A stretch of 38,442 nt of DNA from Caldifarciminota bacterium (GCA_020349965.1 CP070705.1:2234518-2272959); one strand, 5' to 3'. Shown: positions 18,495 to 27,219, counted from the first letter of the stretch. Numbers and translations: made by a program. The notes: a model not told the origin generated them from the letters alone.

Positions 18495-19814
18495 ATGAAA
18501 GATATTTCCAGACGCGATTTCATAAAATATTGCGGTGTCGGCGCACTGGGGCTGGTACTGAAGCCGAACCTGATCTACGGCAACGTACCAGATGGCCAGC
18601 GTGCGAGTGATGTAATACAATGTTTTCACGAAAATGCAACGAGCGGTTCCACGATCAATGAATCTGTTGTACAAATCATGATGGATGAATCGATAAAGAC
18701 CCTGACCGGTATCAGTAGTGTCGGCGAAGCCTGGAAATCGATCTTCCCCGGCATCACAGAGAACAGTGTGATCAGCATTAAGGTGAACACTATAAATCAT
18801 TACTTGCCTACCCATCCGCAGTTTGTCGAGCGCATCATCAACGGGCTTGTCCAGATGCCTTTTGGTGGACCGAATTTTCCGAGGAACAATGTCATCGTCT
18901 GGGACCGAACAAATACCGAGCTGATGCAGGCCGGCTACACAATCTATGACGGCAGCGATCCGGACACGGCACGCTGTTTCGGAACGAACCATTCTGGAAT
19001 CGGCCATAACTACTCAATGCCCCTCGACGTTGATGGCGTCACCAGTTATCCCAGCCGCATCCTGACCGACATGACCGATTTTCTCATCAATGCCGCAGTC
19101 CTGAAAGACCACGTCGGCGCACAAATAACCCTGACCATGAAGAATCACTACGGCTCTGTGAACAACCCCGGTCAGCTGCACAACGGCTATTCCTACACCT
19201 GTAACCCCGACATACCGGCGCTCAACCAGCAGATCCGGGATGTCATAGTACCCAACCATATCCAGAAGATCTTCATCGTCGACGCTCTCTTTGGCTCGTA
19301 TTCAGGTGGACCGAGCGGTTTTCCTAATTTTACTCCCAATAAACTACTCATGAGTTTCGACCCGGTAGCATGTGATTTTCATGGGCAACATGTAATAAAT
19401 GAAGAACGCGCCCTGCACCAACTGCCGGCACTATCTGCGCCACATATACCAACTGCTGCTGGATCGCCATACAACCTCGGCACAATGGACGTCAATCTGA
19501 TCGAGATCAATAATCCACCCGGTGTAAACGAGCTGGCCAAATCCGCGGTATCGAACGGATCCATCCAGGTCACACCGAATCCTTTCAGTAAGAGAACGAC
19601 GATATTACTTTCGGCGAACGAGCGGTCGCCGGTTTACATCGATCTGATCAACCCTGCCGGCCGTGTCGTAGATCGCATCTTTGCCGGCAGCCTCACTCCG
19701 GGTGACCATCGTATCGAATATATCCTAAGAAAGAAAGTCGCCGCCGGTAATTATTTCATTAAAGTCCACGGCAACGGAGGTAATGTCGTGAAAAAAGTAA
19801 CGATCATTAATTAG
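18495..19814 (+). CDS. Tat-exported DUF362 protein with T9SS-type sorting domain
   Basis: This 439-residue protein starts at an ATG with GGAGG 5 bases upstream. Its N-terminus holds a twin-arginine signal (SRRDFIKYCGVGALGL), so it should be exported folded. The central part (about 60-340) fits DUF362: a VISIKVN strand where KPN is usual, an HPQFVERIINGL helix, a VIVWDRT strand, a LINAAVLKDH segment and a MKNHYG segment, ending with FDPVACDFHG. The last 80 or so residues (TPNPFSKRTTI to the end) match a T9SS type A C-terminal sorting domain with the usual G-x-Y/F-x-hydrophobic ending. DUF362 has no settled function. It heads a run with a lipoprotein, a second DUF362 protein and a polyferredoxin. 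Confidence 0.82.
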   Translation: MKDISRRDFIKYCGVGALGLVLKPNLIYGNVPDGQRASDVIQCFHENATSGSTINESVVQIMMDESIKTLTGISSVGEAWKSIFPGITENSVISIKVNTINHYLPTHPQFVERIINGLVQMPFGGPNFPRNNVIVWDRTNTELMQAGYTIYDGSDPDTARCFGTNHSGIGHNYSMPLDVDGVTSYPSRILTDMTDFLINAAVLKDHVGAQITLTMKNHYGSVNNPGQLHNGYSYTCNPDIPALNQQIRDVIVPNHIQKIFIVDALFGSYSGGPSGFPNFTPNKLLMSFDPVACDFHGQHVINEERALHQLPALSAPHIPTAAGSPYNLGTMDVNLIEINNPPGVNELAKSAVSNGSIQVTPNPFSKRTTILLSANERSPVYIDLINPAGRVVDRIFAGSLTPGDHRIEYILRKKVAAGNYFIKVHGNGGNVVKKVTIIN

Positions 19815-19822
19815 GAGGTAAT

Positions 19823-20380
19823 GTGACCAGATTAGTGCAATTTGGCTTTTTAGTGATGCTCCTTGTCTTCTGCACCAGCGAAAATGGACCGACCATCATC
19901 GACGTTGTCGATCTGATTCCCGACACCGGTGACATCAGTGGTTGGGCACAGAGCGGTGAGATGGAGGTTGCGGAGAACGAAACACAACTCTGGGATTTGA
20001 TCGACGGTGCCGGCATAGTGTTCCTTGACCACGGTTTCGTGAAATGCGCGTTCCAGGAATTCAGTGGAGAGGTTCTAAGCACACCCTGCATAGTGCTCCT
20101 GCGGGCATTTGACATGGGTGACACGACCAATGCCTATGCAGTATACCATGACAACCGTCTTGAGCTCGGAGATGAAATACCCTGGACCGATACGGGACAT
20201 GCCGGAGTCGAGGCACGGATCGAAACCTCCTCGCTCTATCACAAGATCGAAATGTGGCACGACCGATTCTTCGTCGATATCACAATCACCAATGTGACAC
20301 TTGAAGCCTTGAATGTAGCGAAACTCTTCGCTCTTAATGTCTCCGACGCCATCACTCAGACGACGGCCAATCCGGAGTAG
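19823..20380 (+). CDS. Exported lipoprotein, DUF6599-like
   Basis: This 185-residue protein starts with GTG at 19823, with AGGAGG just upstream. A short signal ends in LLVFC, a plausible lipobox with Cys17. The mature part has the GW...G...y....LWDLIDGAG...F.DHGF pattern and a later AYAVYHDN segment that I associate with DUF6599, a family of unknown function often beside DUF362 genes; this assignment is from memory and moderate. It lies 8 bases after the first DUF362 gene and 4 bases before the second, so it is firmly part of this unit. Confidence 0.7.
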   Translation: MTRLVQFGFLVMLLVFCTSENGPTIIDVVDLIPDTGDISGWAQSGEMEVAENETQLWDLIDGAGIVFLDHGFVKCAFQEFSGEVLSTPCIVLLRAFDMGDTTNAYAVYHDNRLELGDEIPWTDTGHAGVEARIETSSLYHKIEMWHDRFFVDITITNVTLEALNVAKLFALNVSDAITQTTANPE

Positions 20381-20384
20381 TAGC

Positions 20385-21296
20385 ATGGATGGAATTACAC
20401 GCAGAGAATTCATCAAGATCGGCGCCGGAGCCGCGATCTTCTCGCTCCTGCCCAAGTCGCTCATCGCCACAGAAAATAATGCAGGCCCGATGATCGGCGT
20501 GGCAGAAGGCGACAATTCAAAACTTGTCCGGGCAGCGGTCGACCTGGTCGGCGGCATCGATAGGTTTGTGAAATCAGGCGACACCGTATGCATCAAGCCC
20601 AACCTCTCTTTTGCCTCGAACATCGATTGTGCTGCGACAACGAATCCGGCAATAGTGAGGCAGATGGTACAACTCTGCCTCGACGCAAATGCCTCAAGGG
20701 TCATCGTCATGGACCATACCATTCACGACGCGACGCTCTGCGTCGAACGCAGCCGCATCGAGGAGGCGATCATCGACAAGAAGGTGAGCCTCGTAACGCT
20801 GCAGCAGGAGCGCCAATATGCCGAAACCGAAGTCCCGGGCGGAGTCGAGCTCACTACGATCGGCGTCGCCAAGGCGATCCAGAACGCCGACGTGTTGATC
20901 AACATGCCGGTGGCGAAGTCGCACTCGGCTACGGGTGTAAGCTTCGGTTTGAAGGGTTTGATGGGATTGATCTGGGACCGCGGCTACCTTCACCGGGTCA
21001 ACCTCGACCGCGCAATTGCCGAGCTCGCCACGGTAATAAAACCGGATCTCACCGTAGTCGATGCAACGAAGGCCCTCACCACCGGCGGACCCGGCGGTCC
21101 TGGGAAAACGGTCATTCTCAACAAGGTCGTTGCCGGCATCGACCCTGTGGCGGTCGATTCTTACGCCGTCCGTATCGCTCAGTGGTATAAGAAATCCTGG
21201 AGTGGAAATCAGGTGAAGCATATCCGGGCGGCAGCCGAACTCGGTCTCGGCGAGATCGACACCGCCAAAATGAGAATTAAAGAAGTCCGAGTTTAG
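20385..21296 (+). CDS. Second Tat-exported DUF362 protein
   Basis: This protein of 303 residues starts at an ATG 4 bases after the lipoprotein stop. The N-terminus is a Tat signal (TRREFIKIGAGAAIFSLL). The DUF362 core is typical: CIKPNLSF, TTNPAIVRQMVQLCLDA, VIVMDHT, a MPVAKSHSATGVSFGLKGLMG stretch (shown here in part: MPVAKSH and GLKGLMG), VVDATKALTTGGP and GIDPVAVDSYA. It is closer to the family norm than the first copy and has no sorting domain. Tat export suggests a cofactor or cluster inserted before export, which is inference. Confidence 0.85.
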   Translation: MDGITRREFIKIGAGAAIFSLLPKSLIATENNAGPMIGVAEGDNSKLVRAAVDLVGGIDRFVKSGDTVCIKPNLSFASNIDCAATTNPAIVRQMVQLCLDANASRVIVMDHTIHDATLCVERSRIEEAIIDKKVSLVTLQQERQYAETEVPGGVELTTIGVAKAIQNADVLINMPVAKSHSATGVSFGLKGLMGLIWDRGYLHRVNLDRAIAELATVIKPDLTVVDATKALTTGGPGGPGKTVILNKVVAGIDPVAVDSYAVRIAQWYKKSWSGNQVKHIRAAAELGLGEIDTAKMRIKEVRV

Positions 21297-21318
21297 AGCT
21301 AGTGCCGGGGAGGCAATA

Positions 21319-22818
21319 CTGAGGGGCAAGAGGACACGCGCTATCCGTTGGCTCATTCAATTGTCCTTACTCGGCTTCTTCATCCTTGCGTTCATCCAAA
21401 CGCGATACAGCGTACCGGTCACATTTCAGAATCTATTCTTCAGATTCGACCCGCTCATCTTCATTGTCGTCAGCATCGCCTACCGTACCGTTCTCTCCGC
21501 ATCGCTGTTATCGATATCGATCATTGCCGCGACGCTCGTCTTCGGGCGATTCTTCTGCGGATTCGTCTGCCCGCTAGGCACAACGATCGACGTCTTCGGC
21601 ATTTTCTCAAGGAAAGAAGTTGGTCGGAAAACGAAACTGAAACATTTGAAATACATGATTCTGATATTTCTCGTTGTCGGAGCCATCCTCGGTGTATCAT
21701 TCCTCCACTTTCTCGAGCCACTCGTCATATTCGAAAGGTCCTTGACCCTATTCCTGCATCCTGTTGTTGCATACGTTTCCGGGCTCTTCGGTCTTGGATC
21801 TGCGAGGGTCTACACAGAATCGATGATCGCTGTCCTCGTCTTTGCCCTTATTCTTGGTCTCGACTTCATCAGCCAGAGATTCTGGTGCCGGAATCTTTGC
21901 CCGCTTGGCGGATTACTTGCCTCGATATCGAAGTTGGCTCCTTTCAAGATCATATTCGGTGAAGGCTGCACACAATGCGGCATATGCGAGAAGATCTGTC
22001 CGATGGACGCAATATCCGTCGATTCGACATTGGTTGACACCGGAGAATGCATCGATTGCCTCAGATGTATCAACGAATGCCCGCAGAAAGTCTTCACCTA
22101 CAAATTAGGACGCGCATCCTCGCCTCTCGACCTGAACCGCCGGCAATTGATCGGCGCGATCGGAACGAGCATCATCGTGGCGCCTCTTGCCAGAACTCTA
22201 CTCCACAGGAGGCTGTTGGGAACACTCATCCGGCCCCCTGGATCAATACCCGAACCCGATTTCCTCAACACCTGCATCCATTGCGGCAAGTGCATGAAGG
22301 TATGTCCGACGAACGGGCTGCAGCCGTGTATACTGGAGTCCGGAGTGAACGGGCTGTGGACTCCTAGGCTCATTTCCCGTATTGGCGGCTGTGAGAAAAA
22401 CTGCAATCTGTGCGGGCAGGTATGTCCTACCTCAGCCATCAGGAATCTTACGCCCGAGGAGAAAACTTTTGCCAAGATCGGTACTGCGGTTATCGACCGC
22501 GCACGCTGCATTGCCTGGGAACAGGACCGCGTCTGCCTCATTTGTGACGAGGCATGTCCCTATAATGCCATCAGCTCCCTCAATGAAACGATACGTGGGA
22601 CGACATTGCTCAGGCCATTTGTCGACGAGCGCATATGTACGGGGTGCGGGTTATGCGAGGCACGCTGCCCGATCGAGGGACGTGCCGCAATCGAAGTCTT
22701 CTCCATCGGCGAAGAACGAAAGCGGCGCGGTTCATACATCACGGAAGAGAAAATCCGATTGCGCGCTCTTGAGGAAAAAGAAGAAGACATACCCGCCGGT
22801 TTTATAATCGACAATTGA
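21319..22818 (+). CDS. NapH/NapG-like fused membrane polyferredoxin
   Basis: This protein of 499 residues joins two usually separate proteins. Residues about 1-200 are NapH/NosR-like, with four or five membrane segments and two CxxxCP motifs (CGFVCPLG, CRNLCPLG). Then come two ferredoxin motifs (CTQCGICEKICP, CIDCLRCINECP). At about residue 270 a twin-arginine-like segment NRRQLIGAIGTS precedes a hydrophobic stretch, and the rest is NapG/MauM-like: RPPGSIPEPDF, CIHCGKCMKVCP, CEKNCNLCGQVCP, CLICDEACP and CTGCGLCEARCP. NapGH pass electrons from quinol to periplasmic partners. A CTG start at 21319 is chosen because GGGGAGG lies 5 bases upstream; the TTG at 21361 has no such site and would cut the N-terminal basic region. 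Confidence 0.85.
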   Translation: MRGKRTRAIRWLIQLSLLGFFILAFIQTRYSVPVTFQNLFFRFDPLIFIVVSIAYRTVLSASLLSISIIAATLVFGRFFCGFVCPLGTTIDVFGIFSRKEVGRKTKLKHLKYMILIFLVVGAILGVSFLHFLEPLVIFERSLTLFLHPVVAYVSGLFGLGSARVYTESMIAVLVFALILGLDFISQRFWCRNLCPLGGLLASISKLAPFKIIFGEGCTQCGICEKICPMDAISVDSTLVDTGECIDCLRCINECPQKVFTYKLGRASSPLDLNRRQLIGAIGTSIIVAPLARTLLHRRLLGTLIRPPGSIPEPDFLNTCIHCGKCMKVCPTNGLQPCILESGVNGLWTPRLISRIGGCEKNCNLCGQVCPTSAIRNLTPEEKTFAKIGTAVIDRARCIAWEQDRVCLICDEACPYNAISSLNETIRGTTLLRPFVDERICTGCGLCEARCPIEGRAAIEVFSIGEERKRRGSYITEEKIRLRALEEKEEDIPAGFIIDN

Positions 22819-25800
22819 TTTCTTTATTAGTAATCCTTGTAAGCTTCACTCAGAAAGTTATCGCTGACAATCCGGTCATCCTCGACGGTATAGGCAGCCG
22901 TTACGCATCAGAATATGTCCTCATCACGACTCCAGCAGGTATCTACACATTCGACCGAAACGCCGAGACGTGGAAGGTCATAACAACCGCGCACGGGCTG
23001 CCGGACAACGATGTACATCTAATGGGAATCGATCAAGGCATTCTGTGGGTAGTTACCGAGCAGGGGCTTGCATCGGCCGACATTCGACTGAACGACTGGC
23101 TGACCTACCAGATGCCAGGCATGGTCAACGGCATCACCTTTGACGAAAACTATGTTTGGGTCGCGGGTGATTTTGGACTGAAGAGATTTGACAAATACGT
23201 AGAACAGTGGGAAGATATCGATACCATGCCTGCGCAGGACATCTTTTTTGACAAAAAATATCTGTGGATTGCCACCACGCAAGGGATCCGCCGATACAAC
23301 CTACAATTCGAAAGGTTCGAGGACATAACGGCGGCACCAAAGATGAATTTCTACCACATAATCGAAACAAGGTCGAAGATCTGGTTTCTGGCACATGATA
23401 TGTTCGTAGTACACGACCGGAATGCTGAATCGTGGGCCGAGCATAGTGCGTTTGATGTCGATGATTATGCAGTATTCGGCGATTCAGTATACATTGTGAG
23501 CAATAATACAGTAATTCTGTTCGATCCGAAAACAAACTCCTGGAATCCTTTTGTCGATGTCGAGGGTCTCGGGGAGATCAACGGCGTGGCGACCAATCCA
23601 CAATTCTCAAACAATATCTCTTTTGCGACAAACCAGGGTCTATTCCTTTATGACCCGCTCGAGAAGGCGCGCGTGGTCTATAACCGAGCTAACGGCATGT
23701 TCGACGACTCCATATCCGATTCCTACGAATCGTCCAAGTATATCTTTGCGATCGGACGTGAGCGCCTGCAATTCTACGACAAGGGAACGTCCATCTGGCA
23801 CGTAGAAGAATTCACCGCGACCAGGGGGATGAGAACAAAGATCCTGCGCTACGATGAAGCAGGCCTGCATCTCGATGCGGTCGAAGGAATGGATTTGAGG
23901 CTGCAAGGAAGGGCGTACTATTCGATTTCTGGAGATTTTGCGGACAGCATCGATTGGGATGACTACTCGACAATTAACCTCCGACTCATTGCGCAGCATC
24001 AGAGTAATCGAGCCCTTTCGGTGTACTACGATGACACCGATAAAGAAGACACGTTGTATGGCTTCGGATACCGTGGTCTTGAAACTGATTTCATTCATCG
24101 CATCAACGGAGGATTCATCGAATCCGAGTACTATGAGTTCGACCTGGTGCCTGGATTTTCCACCTTCGGAGCCAATCTCAAACTTCGCCATCGAGAGCAC
24201 GGACTCACGGCTCAAGGCGGCCAATTGAAGTCGAGTTACCAGAGTGATTTCTTCTACGGAAGATCCTTCGAAAAACGCGGTGCGCTGCTCGACACTGATT
24301 TCTCGAAGAATTCATTTTTCAATATTCCGGAAGCGCACCTCGTCACACGCGAAGGCACGGACACGATATTCGTCGACGATCGCCTTGCGACCACGAATGA
24401 CATCGGTACGAGAACCGGTTACATTGTGGCCGGTATTATCGGCGATTTCGACGTGATGATCAACGGTCTCGACTACTTCATCGACTATCAGGCCGGTACG
24501 CTGCAGCTCCTCAGGCCGGTTGGAGAAGACCACATCGTCGTCCTGCGCGCCGATGGTCAAGAGATCATTATTCAATCCGACTCGGTACGCGACAATACGG
24601 TCGTGAACACCTACGTGTTAGGGCCTGGCATGATTCCCGGTTCGCTCGAGCTCCGGATAACCGATACACTCGGTGCAGACCACCCTCTTAGCGAATTTGG
24701 CATAGACAATGATAATGACAACAAGGTCGATCCACAGTTCATCAATCATCGTTTAGGCTACCTCTCATTCCCGCAGCCACGACCGTTCCCGGACGAAGTC
24801 TACACTCAACAACTTCACATTTATCTTATGGACTATACTTTCACTACCCGTACAGTCTTCTATACACTAAGTAAACAGCCGGTACTGACCGGCAGCGAAA
24901 CGATTGTGGTTGACGGCGAGGAGATGATCCGCAACTACCACTACTACATAGATTACACAAACGGCAACGTTCTATTCCTCAGTGAGGAGACCGTGTCCGA
25001 CTTCAGCGAGGTTGAAATCCAGTACGTAGCCATCGAGAGAACGCGTACCGATCCTTTCTACTCGGTCCAGCCGAATATCAAGTTGACCGACAACATAAAT
25101 GTGGCTCCTGGCTATAGCTCGATCGCGGACGAAAATATCTTTCACCTTTCCGGAAAGTACCAGGGCGGAAAAGAAAGGAAATCGCTTACATTCGTGCCGC
25201 AAATCGGGATAACCGAGGACAAGGATTACGCCCAGGAATATCGACTCGTCGCGAACTATAACATGTTCACTCTTAACGCCAACTACCGCAACTTCTCAGA
25301 CCGTTTCGAGTCGTTCGGCTTGACCGAAAGGAGACACGGCTTTCTCCGGCACAGCGGCGCGATCTCGCTGGGGGTCGAACCCTTTGATCAATTACGTTTA
25401 ACTACAAACTTGAAAAAAGAGACGCTTGTCGATTCGGTTAGCAACTTGAACAAAACCGAATATATCTCCGGAAAGGTCGAATACTTGAACACCACCCTTC
25501 CCAACGGATTCCTCCTCATCGCCAGGAGCACCCTACCCGACTATGAAAACACCCGTCTCCAGGGTAGGGCTAACTATTCATTCGCGGTCGCCGGCAACAG
25601 GATCGTGCTGACCTCCTCTGCGCGCAACGATTTCTTCAATTTCGACGAAGGAAATGAGAAGAGGATATTCGAGTACACCGCTAGCGCAAACCTGGCATTG
25701 CGATTTCCAGTGGGCATCGATCTCTACACATACAATAACAACCTCTACTCCGGAGATTACCGTGAAAAGATCGAAAACGAAACGCGCGTAGCTCTGAACA

Positions 25801-26654
25801 TCGACGCAATACCGGGGTTATACTACACAGGCAACTACCAGCAGAAGAGAGAGACATTTTTCCTTCCCGACGCAAAGGATGTGTCGATAGTCAATTACAC
25901 GTACAACAATTTAAATATCGCGCCGGGACGCTGGTACGCCCCGCTGAATGTCATCAATTTTGCCTTTGGCACCGGTGAGAATTTTGACGAATATCTCGGC
26001 ACCCTGCCTCCGGACCGCGAACTCCCGTCGTTCATATTCCGTCCGATCGACAAAGATATCACCGCACTTTCTGATCTGCGCAACATGTATGCAAGAGTGT
26101 TTCTGATCCCGTTTGCCAACCTCAACGTGCAGCTGCAGCGATCGGTAAACAAAAGCGGCAGCGCCCGCTATGATACACCCATTCTCCGGCCGACCTACGT
26201 CGATGAAATAAGGGCAGAGTACGAACAAGCGCAGATCGGATTTCTTACCGCAGTTTTCAACCGGAGCGAAAGCAGGTACTATCCGACGAAGACCGCAACA
26301 AACGCATATCTCGAGTGGACAAAACCATGGTCGGGCAAGCTTAGAACGAAATTGAGCACCAACCTCAGAGCGGACATCGATGAATATCCAACCCTCCAAG
26401 CGCGCAATACCGAATCTACGGTCAAATTGGAAGCACTGTGGCGTTTTGGCGGGAGGTCCTACATAAATGTCGGTGTGGGCGGCCGGAGACAGGATAGATA
26501 CACAACCGGCGTAAGCAACTCGCTACTCCCGGGCTGCACCGTTTACCTCAATATCATAGAATTTCTGTATATGCAGTTCGACTATGAAGCGAATATTCTG
26601 CTCGGTGATTCAACAACCCATTTTGCATCCGCCAGGATCACCGGCTCCTTCTAA
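22815..26654 (+). CDS. Outer-membrane protein: beta-propeller plus beta-barrel, SprA-like motifs
   Basis: This 1279-residue protein has a signal peptide (about 1-17, cleavage after VIA). Residues about 25-340 form a beta-propeller of repeats such as LWVVTEQGL, VWVAGDFGLKRF and LWIATTQGIRRY. Residues about 350-700 hold strands and repeated YxxDYxxGxxxF units (YFIDYQAGTLQLL, YYIDYTNGNVLFL) that resemble segments of the T9SS translocon protein SprA. The remainder is rich in alternating aromatic strands and ends in ARITGSF, the aromatic end typical of outer-membrane barrels. The TTG start overlaps the polyferredoxin stop by 4 bases. SprA itself is much longer, so this is a related architecture at best. 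Function is unknown. Confidence 0.75.
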   Translation: MISLLVILVSFTQKVIADNPVILDGIGSRYASEYVLITTPAGIYTFDRNAETWKVITTAHGLPDNDVHLMGIDQGILWVVTEQGLASADIRLNDWLTYQMPGMVNGITFDENYVWVAGDFGLKRFDKYVEQWEDIDTMPAQDIFFDKKYLWIATTQGIRRYNLQFERFEDITAAPKMNFYHIIETRSKIWFLAHDMFVVHDRNAESWAEHSAFDVDDYAVFGDSVYIVSNNTVILFDPKTNSWNPFVDVEGLGEINGVATNPQFSNNISFATNQGLFLYDPLEKARVVYNRANGMFDDSISDSYESSKYIFAIGRERLQFYDKGTSIWHVEEFTATRGMRTKILRYDEAGLHLDAVEGMDLRLQGRAYYSISGDFADSIDWDDYSTINLRLIAQHQSNRALSVYYDDTDKEDTLYGFGYRGLETDFIHRINGGFIESEYYEFDLVPGFSTFGANLKLRHREHGLTAQGGQLKSSYQSDFFYGRSFEKRGALLDTDFSKNSFFNIPEAHLVTREGTDTIFVDDRLATTNDIGTRTGYIVAGIIGDFDVMINGLDYFIDYQAGTLQLLRPVGEDHIVVLRADGQEIIIQSDSVRDNTVVNTYVLGPGMIPGSLELRITDTLGADHPLSEFGIDNDNDNKVDPQFINHRLGYLSFPQPRPFPDEVYTQQLHIYLMDYTFTTRTVFYTLSKQPVLTGSETIVVDGEEMIRNYHYYIDYTNGNVLFLSEETVSDFSEVEIQYVAIERTRTDPFYSVQPNIKLTDNINVAPGYSSIADENIFHLSGKYQGGKERKSLTFVPQIGITEDKDYAQEYRLVANYNMFTLNANYRNFSDRFESFGLTERRHGFLRHSGAISLGVEPFDQLRLTTNLKKETLVDSVSNLNKTEYISGKVEYLNTTLPNGFLLIARSTLPDYENTRLQGRANYSFAVAGNRIVLTSSARNDFFNFDEGNEKRIFEYTASANLALRFPVGIDLYTYNNNLYSGDYREKIENETRVALNIDAIPGLYYTGNYQQKRETFFLPDAKDVSIVNYTYNNLNIAPGRWYAPLNVINFAFGTGENFDEYLGTLPPDRELPSFIFRPIDKDITALSDLRNMYARVFLIPFANLNVQLQRSVNKSGSARYDTPILRPTYVDEIRAEYEQAQIGFLTAVFNRSESRYYPTKTATNAYLEWTKPWSGKLRTKLSTNLRADIDEYPTLQARNTESTVKLEALWRFGGRSYINVGVGGRRQDRYTTGVSNSLLPGCTVYLNIIEFLYMQFDYEANILLGDSTTHFASARITGSF

Positions 26655-26666
26655 TCAACCCCAATT

Positions 26667-26683
26667 CTGTCAATTCTTGACAG
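26667..26683. promoter_or_regulatory. Palindrome over the pal -35 box
   Basis: CTGTCAA (26667-26673) and TTGACAG (26677-26683) form a perfect 7-bp inverted repeat with a 3-base centre. The right arm contains the -35 box of the pal promoter. It may be an operator, or the last hairpin of the outer-membrane protein mRNA, whose stop is 13 bases upstream. Confidence 0.4.
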
Positions 26684-26704
26684 TACAAGAATAGTAACTA
26701 TAAT
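26677..26704 (+). promoter_or_regulatory. Promoter of pal-tol operon
   Basis: TTGACA (26677-26682) and TATAAT (26699-26704) are both perfect with 16 bases between. Transcription should begin near 26711, leaving a leader of about 18 bases with AGGAGG before the pal ATG. Confidence 0.85.
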
Positions 26705-26728
26705 TACCCATTGAAGATAGGAGGTTTT

Positions 26729-27196
26729 ATGCGGTACGTGAGATTGGGTATACCTATTTTTCTGGCTTTACTCGTACTTATAGGTTGCCCTAGGAGACAA
26801 GTAGTACAACCGACCGAAGAAGTGGTAGTTGAGGAAGTTCCCGAAGAAGTGATCATTGAGGAACCAGCCAAACCGCCATTTATGGTGCAGCGCATTTTCT
26901 TCGATTTTGACAAGTCTGACATACGTGCTGACGCGGCCGAAATACTGAAAAAGAACGCCCAGATGCTTGAGCTCTACCCTGAAGTCACAATCATCATAGA
27001 AGGTCACTGCTGCGAGATCGGCACTGCCGAATACAACCTTGCCCTCGGCGAGAGGCGTGCAAAAGCTGCTCAAGACTACCTGCTGATGCTCGGTGTTACC
27101 CCGGCGCGGTTTTCCACCATCAGTTACGGTGAAGAGAGACCGCTCGATCCCGAGATTCTCGAGCGAAATCGCCGATGCGAATTCCGGAGCAACTAA
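26729..27196 (+). CDS. pal: Peptidoglycan-associated lipoprotein Pal
   Basis: This 155-residue lipoprotein has the lipobox VLIGC with Cys20, a Pro/Glu/Val-rich linker (about 25-50) and an OmpA-like domain beginning RIFFDFDKSDIR. It should anchor the outer membrane to peptidoglycan and bind TolB. The conserved EGHxDERGT motif reads EGHCCEIGT here: the Asp that contacts diaminopimelate in Pal/OmpA is Cys, and the next Arg is Ile. The LGERRA helix with its Arg is kept. ATG at 26729 is fixed by AGGAGG upstream. It is the first gene of pal-cpoB-tolQRAB, an order different from E. coli tolQRAB-pal-cpoB. Confidence 0.93.
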   Translation: MRYVRLGIPIFLALLVLIGCPRRQVVQPTEEVVVEEVPEEVIIEEPAKPPFMVQRIFFDFDKSDIRADAAEILKKNAQMLELYPEVTIIIEGHCCEIGTAEYNLALGERRAKAAQDYLLMLGVTPARFSTISYGEERPLDPEILERNRRCEFRSN

Positions 27197-27219
27197 CAAG
27201 TCCACTCAAGCGAATCAAA

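Noticed and set aside
22803-22808. TATAAT six bases before the TTG start of the large outer-membrane protein
   Set aside because: It resembles the leaderless pattern, but the position 16 bases upstream has no TTGAC-like box and the sequence is coding for the polyferredoxin C-terminus.
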